DNA from: an uncultured Flavobacteriaceae bacterium
GTDB lineage: Bacteria; Bacteroidota; Bacteroidia; Flavobacteriales; Flavobacteriaceae
Direction: 5' to 3'
Assembly: GCA_943842245.1 (NCBI GenBank)
Contig: CALTAJ010000002.1
Span: 397,596-461,595, forward strand
Length of the DNA stretch: 64,000 nucleotides
Position 1 is the stretch's first letter; each line of letters opens with the position of its first letter. Both the position numbers and the translations under genes were made by a program. A model generated the notes under the pieces. The model worked only from the letters and a program-made list of their open reading frames with translations. It had not been told where the DNA came from and ran no database searches. Below are positions 59,096 to 64,000 of this stretch, piece by piece.

Positions 59096-61003
59096 TTATT
59101 CTTTCACTTCTTCGAAATCAACATCCTGTACGTCATCTCCACCCTTGGATTCGTTATCAGGTTGTGGATTATCTCCGTCCTTGTTAGCATTACCAGCTTC
59201 AGCTTGTGCTTTATACATTTCTTCAGATGCGTTTTTCCATGCCTCGTTAATCGTCTCTAAAGACTTGTCAATGTCTTCTAGATTTTTGGATTCATGGGCT
59301 TTTTTTAATTCAACTAATGCAGATTCAATGGGTGCTTTTTTGTCATCAGATAATTTATCACCAAATTCTTTTAATTGTTTTTCTGTTTGAAAAATCATCT
59401 GGTCAGCACTATTGAACTTTTCAGCTTCCTCTTTTACCTTTTTATCCGCGTCAGCATTAGCTTCTGCTTCCTTTTTCATTTTTTCAATTTCTTCCTCGGT
59501 TAAACCTGAAGAGGCTTCGATTCGAATATCCTGAGATTTATTAGTTGCCTTATCTAAAGCACTTACTTTAATTATTCCATTAGCATCAATATCAAAAGTT
59601 ACTTCAATTTGTGGAGTTCCTCTTTGCGCAGGTGGTATTCCATCAAGGTGAAAACGGCCTATTGTTTTATTATCAGAAGACATAGAGCGTTCTCCTTGTA
59701 AAACGTGAATTTCAACCGAAGGTTGATTGTCTGCCGCTGTAGAAAAGACTTGTGATTTTTTTGTTGGAATAGTTGTATTGGACTCTATTAGTTTTGTCAT
59801 AACTCCTCCCATTGTTTCAATTCCAAGAGATAAAGGTGTTACATCTAAGAGTAATACATCTTTTACATCTCCAGTAAGCACACCGCCCTGGATAGCAGCT
59901 CCAACAGCAACTACCTCATCTGGATTTACACCTTTAGAGGGTTTTTTTCCAAAAAACTTTTCAACTTCTTGTTGAATGATAGGGATTCTAGTTGAACCTC
60001 CTACAAGAATTACCTCATCAATATCACTAGTTGATAAACTAGCATCATTTAGAGCTTTTTTAACTGGTGACATGGAGCGTTTTACTAGATCGTCAGCTAA
60101 TTGTTCAAAATTTGATCGAGATAAAGTTGTCACTAAATGTTTGGGTCCAGAGTCTGTGGCTGTCACATAAGGAAGATTGATTTCAGTTTGAGCAGAAGAT
60201 GACAATTCAATTTTTGCTTTTTCAGCTGCTTCTTTAAGACGTTGAAGAGCCATGGGATCTTTACGTAAATCAATTGATTCATCCTTTTTAAAAGTCTCCG
60301 CTAGAAAATCGATAATTACTTGATCAAAATCATCTCCTCCAAGATGGGTATCACCATTAGTTGAAAGAACTTCAAATACACCATCACCTAATTCGAGTAT
60401 AGAAATATCGAATGTTCCTCCTCCTAAATCATAAACAGCAATTTTTTTATCAGATCCACCTTTATCAAGTCCATATGCTAATGCAGCGGCTGTAGGCTCA
60501 TTAATTATACGCTGTACTTTTAACCCTGCTATTTCACCTGCTTCTTTAGTTGCTTGACGTTGTGAATCATTGAAATAAGCGGGGACTGTTATAACCGCCT
60601 CGGTTACGTCTTGACCAAGATAATCTTCAGCTGTTTTTTTCATTTTTTGAAGAGTCATTGCTGAAAGTTCCTGAGGACTATATAAACGACCATCAATATC
60701 AACACGTGGAGTGTCGTTGTCACCTTTTACTAATTTATAAGCAACTACTCCTAAATCATTTTTTGATTCAGAAAACTTGTTTCCCATAAAACGTTTAATA
60801 GAAGCTATTGTCTTAGTTGGGTTGGTAACTGCCTGACGTTTTGCAGGGTCACCTACTTTGATTTCGCCACCTTCAACAAAAGCAATAACTGAAGGAGTTG
60901 TTCTTTTACCTTCAGCGTTTGGAATAACTACTGGTTCATTTCCTTCCATTACCGAAACACATGAATTTGTTGTTCCTAAATCTATACCTATAATTTTACT
61001 CAT
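59096..61003 (-). CDS. dnaK: Chaperone DnaK (Hsp70)
   Basis: 635 residues. The ATPase domain begins [20 protein letters not shown] and has [37 protein letters not shown] and [14 protein letters not shown]. The substrate-binding domain follows ([13 protein letters not shown]), then a helical lid. The end is [12 protein letters not shown], the usual EEVK-type tail. No grpE or dnaJ is adjacent. The upstream 148-base divergent region with panB contains no CIRCE element. Confidence 0.97.
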   Translation of the reverse strand: MSKIIGIDLGTTNSCVSVMEGNEPVVIPNAEGKRTTPSVIAFVEGGEIKVGDPAKRQAVTNPTKTIASIKRFMGNKFSESKNDLGVVAYKLVKGDNDTPRVDIDGRLYSPQELSAMTLQKMKKTAEDYLGQDVTEAVITVPAYFNDSQRQATKEAGEIAGLKVQRIINEPTAAALAYGLDKGGSDKKIAVYDLGGGTFDISILELGDGVFEVLSTNGDTHLGGDDFDQVIIDFLAETFKKDESIDLRKDPMALQRLKEAAEKAKIELSSSAQTEINLPYVTATDSGPKHLVTTLSRSNFEQLADDLVKRSMSPVKKALNDASLSTSDIDEVILVGGSTRIPIIQQEVEKFFGKKPSKGVNPDEVVAVGAAIQGGVLTGDVKDVLLLDVTPLSLGIETMGGVMTKLIESNTTIPTKKSQVFSTAADNQPSVEIHVLQGERSMSSDNKTIGRFHLDGIPPAQRGTPQIEVTFDIDANGIIKVSALDKATNKSQDIRIEASSGLTEEEIEKMKKEAEANADADKKVKEEAEKFNSADQMIFQTEKQLKEFGDKLSDDKKAPIESALVELKKAHESKNLEDIDKSLETINEAWKNASEEMYKAQAEAGNANKDGDNPQPDNESKGGDDVQDVDFEEVKE

Positions 61004-61151
61004 AACTTATATTTTTTATAATTAAATGTCAAGCACTATGCCACTATCTTCATACTGACAGCATGGCAGTTTTATGAGAATACAATTAATTTTATTGTTC
61101 TTGTTGAATTACAATTCATAAAACATAGTATTTTTATATAATAAATTTTTT

Positions 61152-61964
61152 ATGGCAACACAAAAATATAGTCGAATAACAACTAAGTCTATTCAGGAGA
61201 TGAAATCTAATGGTGAAAAAATTGCCATGATAACTTCTTACGATTTCACTTTTGCAGGTTTAGTTGATAAAGCAGGGGTTGACATAATCTTGGTGGGAGA
61301 TTCTGCATCAAATGTTATGGCAGGTCATGAAACAACATTACCTATAACATTAGACCAAATGATTTATCATGCTAGTAGCGTAGTGAGAGCCGTAAATCGA
61401 GCTTTAATTGTTGTAGACTTACCATTTGGCACTTACCAATCAGACTCCAAAGAGGCACTTCGATCTGCTATTCGAATTATGAAAGAGTCAGGAGCTCACG
61501 CGGTAAAATTAGAGGGTGGTAATCAAGCTAGAGAGTCAATAGAGCGTATAATACAAGCTGGAATTCCAGTAATGGGTCATTTAGGCTTGACACCTCAATC
61601 AATATATAAGTTTGGTTCTTATTCTGTTCGGGCTAAACAAGCCCAAGAGGCTGAACAATTAATTAAAGATTCTCAAATGCTTCAAAGTATCGGATGTTTT
61701 GGTGTGGTTTTAGAAAAAATACCTGCAAAGCTAGCCGAACAAGCATCTAAATCTGTAAATATTCCTATGATTGGAATAGGTGCTGGTACCAATGTTGATG
61801 GGCAGGTCCTTGTACTTCACGACATGTTGGGTATGAACAAAGAATTTAGTCCTCGTTTTCTTAGACGTTACGCTGATTTAGATAACTTAATCCATGCAGC
61901 AGTTAACCGTTACACCCTAGATGTTAAATCAAAGAGTTTTCCCAATGAAAAAGAACAGTATTAA
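61152..61964 (+). CDS. panB: 3-methyl-2-oxobutanoate hydroxymethyltransferase
   Basis: First committed step of pantothenate synthesis, using 5,10-methylene-THF. 270 residues. The metal and substrate site [20 protein letters not shown] is followed by [17 protein letters not shown] and [15 protein letters not shown]. The C-terminal [20 protein letters not shown] is characteristic. Divergent from dnaK. The pseudouridine synthase gene follows by three bases. Confidence 0.97.
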   Translation: MATQKYSRITTKSIQEMKSNGEKIAMITSYDFTFAGLVDKAGVDIILVGDSASNVMAGHETTLPITLDQMIYHASSVVRAVNRALIVVDLPFGTYQSDSKEALRSAIRIMKESGAHAVKLEGGNQARESIERIIQAGIPVMGHLGLTPQSIYKFGSYSVRAKQAQEAEQLIKDSQMLQSIGCFGVVLEKIPAKLAEQASKSVNIPMIGIGAGTNVDGQVLVLHDMLGMNKEFSPRFLRRYADLDNLIHAAVNRYTLDVKSKSFPNEKEQY

Positions 61965-61967
61965 AGT

Positions 61968-62651
61968 TTGGAATTAGAAAATCGTATTCTTTTTGAAGAT
62001 AACCATCTAATAGTTATAAATAAAAAAGCAGGTGAATTGGTCCAAGGTGATAAAACAGGAGACCAAACCTTAACAGATATTATCAAAAATTATATTAAAG
62101 AAAAGTACAACAAACCTAATGCAGTGTATTTAGGACTTGTTCATAGGTTAGATCGTCCGACAAGTGGAGCGATTGTCTTTACTAAAACTTCAAAAGCTTT
62201 AAGTCGTTTAAATGATCAATTTAAATTAAGAGAGACAAAAAAAATCTATTGGGCTATTGTAAATGAAAATTTTCCGCATGATAACGGAAGTTTAAAAAAT
62301 TGGATGACGCGTAACAATAAACAAAATAAATCAAAAGCCCATAAAAATGAAGTCCCTAATAGTAAAATAGCACACCTCTCTTTTAAACGAATTTATGAAT
62401 TAGATCATTATTGTGTTTTAGAAATAAAATTAAAGACAGGACGTCACCATCAAATCAGAGCCCAACTTAGCGAGATAGGTTTTCCTATTCAAGGAGACTT
62501 AAAATATGGGGCCAAAAGAAGTAATAAGGACGGTAGCATTAGCTTACACGCAAGAAAGTTAACTATTATACATCCTGTGACTAAAGAAATTTTGTGTTTT
62601 ACTGCAGACCCCATTAGAGTGGGGATATGGAAGAGCGTTCTTTTCGATTGA
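61968..62651 (+). CDS. RluA-family pseudouridine synthase
   Basis: 227 residues from a TTG start (LELENRILFEDNHLIVINKK). The catalytic aspartate is in LVHRLDRPTSGAIVFTKT, followed by KIYWAIVNENFPHDNG and LKTGRHHQIRAQLSEIGFPI. There is no S4 domain. The target uridine in rRNA or tRNA cannot be told. It is translated together with panB and overlaps the convergent gene at its 3' end by 38 bases. Confidence 0.92.
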   Translation: MELENRILFEDNHLIVINKKAGELVQGDKTGDQTLTDIIKNYIKEKYNKPNAVYLGLVHRLDRPTSGAIVFTKTSKALSRLNDQFKLRETKKIYWAIVNENFPHDNGSLKNWMTRNNKQNKSKAHKNEVPNSKIAHLSFKRIYELDHYCVLEIKLKTGRHHQIRAQLSEIGFPIQGDLKYGAKRSNKDGSISLHARKLTIIHPVTKEILCFTADPIRVGIWKSVLFD

Positions 62652-64000
62652 TAGAGGATGCTTTTTCTTTAATTACTGTTGCTATAGGTTTATTATTAAT
62701 TTTACTTTCTAACCATGACAATATATCCAAATACAAGAAGGATCGTCTTTCATAAGGATCATTTTCATATTGCTTAAGTTCAACATAAAGTCCCTCAAAA
62801 GCAGTTTTTAATTCATGTGGGTAAATATCCCCAAGACCTTTAACAAATCTAATCATAGCTTTTTGAACCTCATGTAAATCATTCATTTTGATTAAAAACT
62901 TGTAGGTCTCACGAAGATGATTTTCTAAATGATAATCAAAGCCAGCCTCGTAATGAGCGAATATATTTAGAACTCTGGAAAAGCAAAGCAGATCTTCTCG
63001 CATTTTTAAACTCTTGTTACTAATTATTTTATTCAAAAAAATAATACAGTTTTCATAATCCTCCGCTCCAAAATAAACGCAAGCTATTTTGTAATAAAAC
63101 ATCATAATATGATGTGGATCAATTTGATTTATATTTTCATTAATTCCCTTTTTAATTTCAGGGATTAAAATTTGAGCTTCTTCAAAACTTCCTTCTAGAA
63201 AGTGCATGTTAAGTTTATTACTAAAATAGAACTGAAAACTCAAAGCTCTCAGATTATCATTTTTAGGAAAGCTACTATGTTCTGTCCAATATTCCATTTG
63301 TTTAAGTGCTAACTTAAATTTTGATGGATACTTTATCAGAACCAAACTTTCCATTAAATAATTTATCCCCTTAAGGTAAAAAACAGGATGGATACTAATC
63401 ATAGCTGGTGATTCTTCAAACATTTCGACCCACTTTGAAGAATACCGATACGTTGACAAAAAATCTTGAGTTAAAAAACTATACCACACGTGTGCCTTAT
63501 AATACCAAAGTTTTTCTCTAAATCCGAGTTGTTCATTTTCTGTTTTAGGTAAATTTTCATAAAAAAACTGAGTGATTTCTCTAAACTCTTGATCACTTTT
63601 TGCATAACCAGCTTTAATCAATCGTTCGTATAACTGTAGAGATAAATTTGAAAGTTGAGTAGCTAGATTGTTTTGAGCTCTCAATGATTCAGATTCACCA
63701 ATTAAGGTTTCAGTCCGATTACTTAAACTTCTTGTAATATATTGAGACTCGATAACTTTTTCTAATTCTACAATTTCATAAGCTATATATTTTTCTTCAT
63801 GTTTATTAGCTAATAGTTTAGCTTTTTCTAAAACTTTTAAACTTTGTTTATATAATCCCTTTTGATAGAGAATAGTAGCAAAATCTAGTTGCTCACGAAT
63901 TTGGATCCGAATATTCTTGTGCATTGGATTCATTCGTAAACTAATTAAAATTTGTTTGTAAAGATGAGCTTTAAGATTAGATAATTGTTGCTTAGATACA
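62614..64000 (-). CDS. Hypothetical helical-repeat protein, partial (N-terminus beyond window end)
   Basis: At least 461 codons. The frame has no stop up to base 64000; upstream of the first internal ATG (63933) it still reads like protein (QQLSNLKAHLYKQILISLRM), so the gene starts outside the window. The sequence is almost wholly alpha-helical with TPR-like pairs, for example IREQLDFATILYQKGLYKQS followed by LKVLEKAKLLANKHEEKYIA, and FAHYEAGFDYHLENHLRETYK. No signal peptide is visible. Proteins of this type occur next to the rluA-like gene in flavobacteria, as far as I recall. The function is unknown. Confidence 0.8.
   Translation of the reverse strand, partial: VSKQQLSNLKAHLYKQILISLRMNPMHKNIRIQIREQLDFATILYQKGLYKQSLKVLEKAKLLANKHEEKYIAYEIVELEKVIESQYITRSLSNRTETLIGESESLRAQNNLATQLSNLSLQLYERLIKAGYAKSDQEFREITQFFYENLPKTENEQLGFREKLWYYKAHVWYSFLTQDFLSTYRYSSKWVEMFEESPAMISIHPVFYLKGINYLMESLVLIKYPSKFKLALKQMEYWTEHSSFPKNDNLRALSFQFYFSNKLNMHFLEGSFEEAQILIPEIKKGINENINQIDPHHIMMFYYKIACVYFGAEDYENCIIFLNKIISNKSLKMREDLLCFSRVLNIFAHYEAGFDYHLENHLRETYKFLIKMNDLHEVQKAMIRFVKGLGDIYPHELKTAFEGLYVELKQYENDPYERRSFLYLDILSWLESKINNKPIATVIKEKASSINRKERSSISPL

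Noticed and set aside
61004-61151. CIRCE-type heat-shock operator before dnaK
   Set aside because: No TTAGCACTC/GAGTGCTAA inverted repeat; only weak short palindromic matches (GCCA...TGGC).

Overview
The window looks like chromosomal DNA of a low-GC marine or aquatic member of the Flavobacteriaceae (Bacteroidetes). The support is direct: very AT-rich DNA; the recognisable flavobacterial gene order coaE - YbbR - fabI - recN - porD (DUF4835) - coaBC - rpoZ - bamD - dapA - DUF6913 - ligA; lineage-restricted small proteins (DUF6095, DUF6913 and CAL67264 families); a type IX secretion accessory protein; and several promoters of the Bacteroidetes form TTG-N19-21-TAnnTTTG. Nearly all of it is housekeeping DNA. 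I found no rRNA, tRNA, CRISPR array, intact insertion sequence or prophage.

Layout. 1-5.4 kb (minus strand): one tightly packed run pyrR-pyrB-unknown-rnz-pdxH-sixA-ppk1, with ppk1 cut by the window start. 5.4-10.8 kb (minus): rpsA (with an unusual lysine/alanine-rich N-terminal tail), cmk and lon. 10.8-12 kb: the only loose stretch, holding a lone SnoaL-like lipoprotein between two 15-bp direct repeats and a gene fragment. 12-17 kb: UMF1-type transporter, a pair of methionine-R-sulfoxide reductases, lpdA, aroQ, xerD. 17-31 kb (minus): a two-component system, CoA and fatty-acid synthesis, DNA repair, outer-membrane assembly, dapA, ligA, prmC. 31-38 kb: ribD, a thioesterase, dnaA, a tyrosine phosphatase, an RsmI-like methylase, mltG, dapF. 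38-47 kb (plus): htrA, trmD-rplS, icd, murQ, thrS-infC-rpmI-rplT, an ArsC-like protein. 47-53 kb: an outer-membrane receptor, fumC, ettA. 53-59 kb: an acyl-CoA carboxylase beta subunit and a menaquinone-related minus-strand run (PaaI/MenI-type thioesterase, PAS-UbiA fusion, CPBP protease, menE-like ligase). 59-64 kb: dnaK, panB, an RluA-type pseudouridine synthase and the C-terminal part of an unknown helical-repeat protein cut by the window end.

How the genes work together. Pyrimidine, CoA/pantothenate, lysine/peptidoglycan (dapA, dapF, mltG, murQ), riboflavin, PLP and menaquinone metabolism sit beside translation (S1, L19, L20, L35, IF3, ThrRS, EttA), replication and repair (DnaA, LigA, RecN, XerD) and envelope proteostasis (Lon, HtrA, DnaK, BamD, PorD).

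Most notable: (1) a single protein with an N-terminal PAS sensor domain followed by a complete UbiA/MenA-type prenyltransferase, next to menaquinone-type genes; (2) ribosomal protein S1 with a roughly 95-residue histone-H1-like tail encoded by tandem DNA repeats; (3) infC apparently starting at ATA; (4) three single-site frameshifts in icd, thrS and an outer-membrane receptor within 7.3 kb, all in short G or T runs, which suggests sequence error or local decay; (5) the small repeat-flanked island at 11.2-11.8 kb. Assignments come from reading the sequence only; no database search was run.
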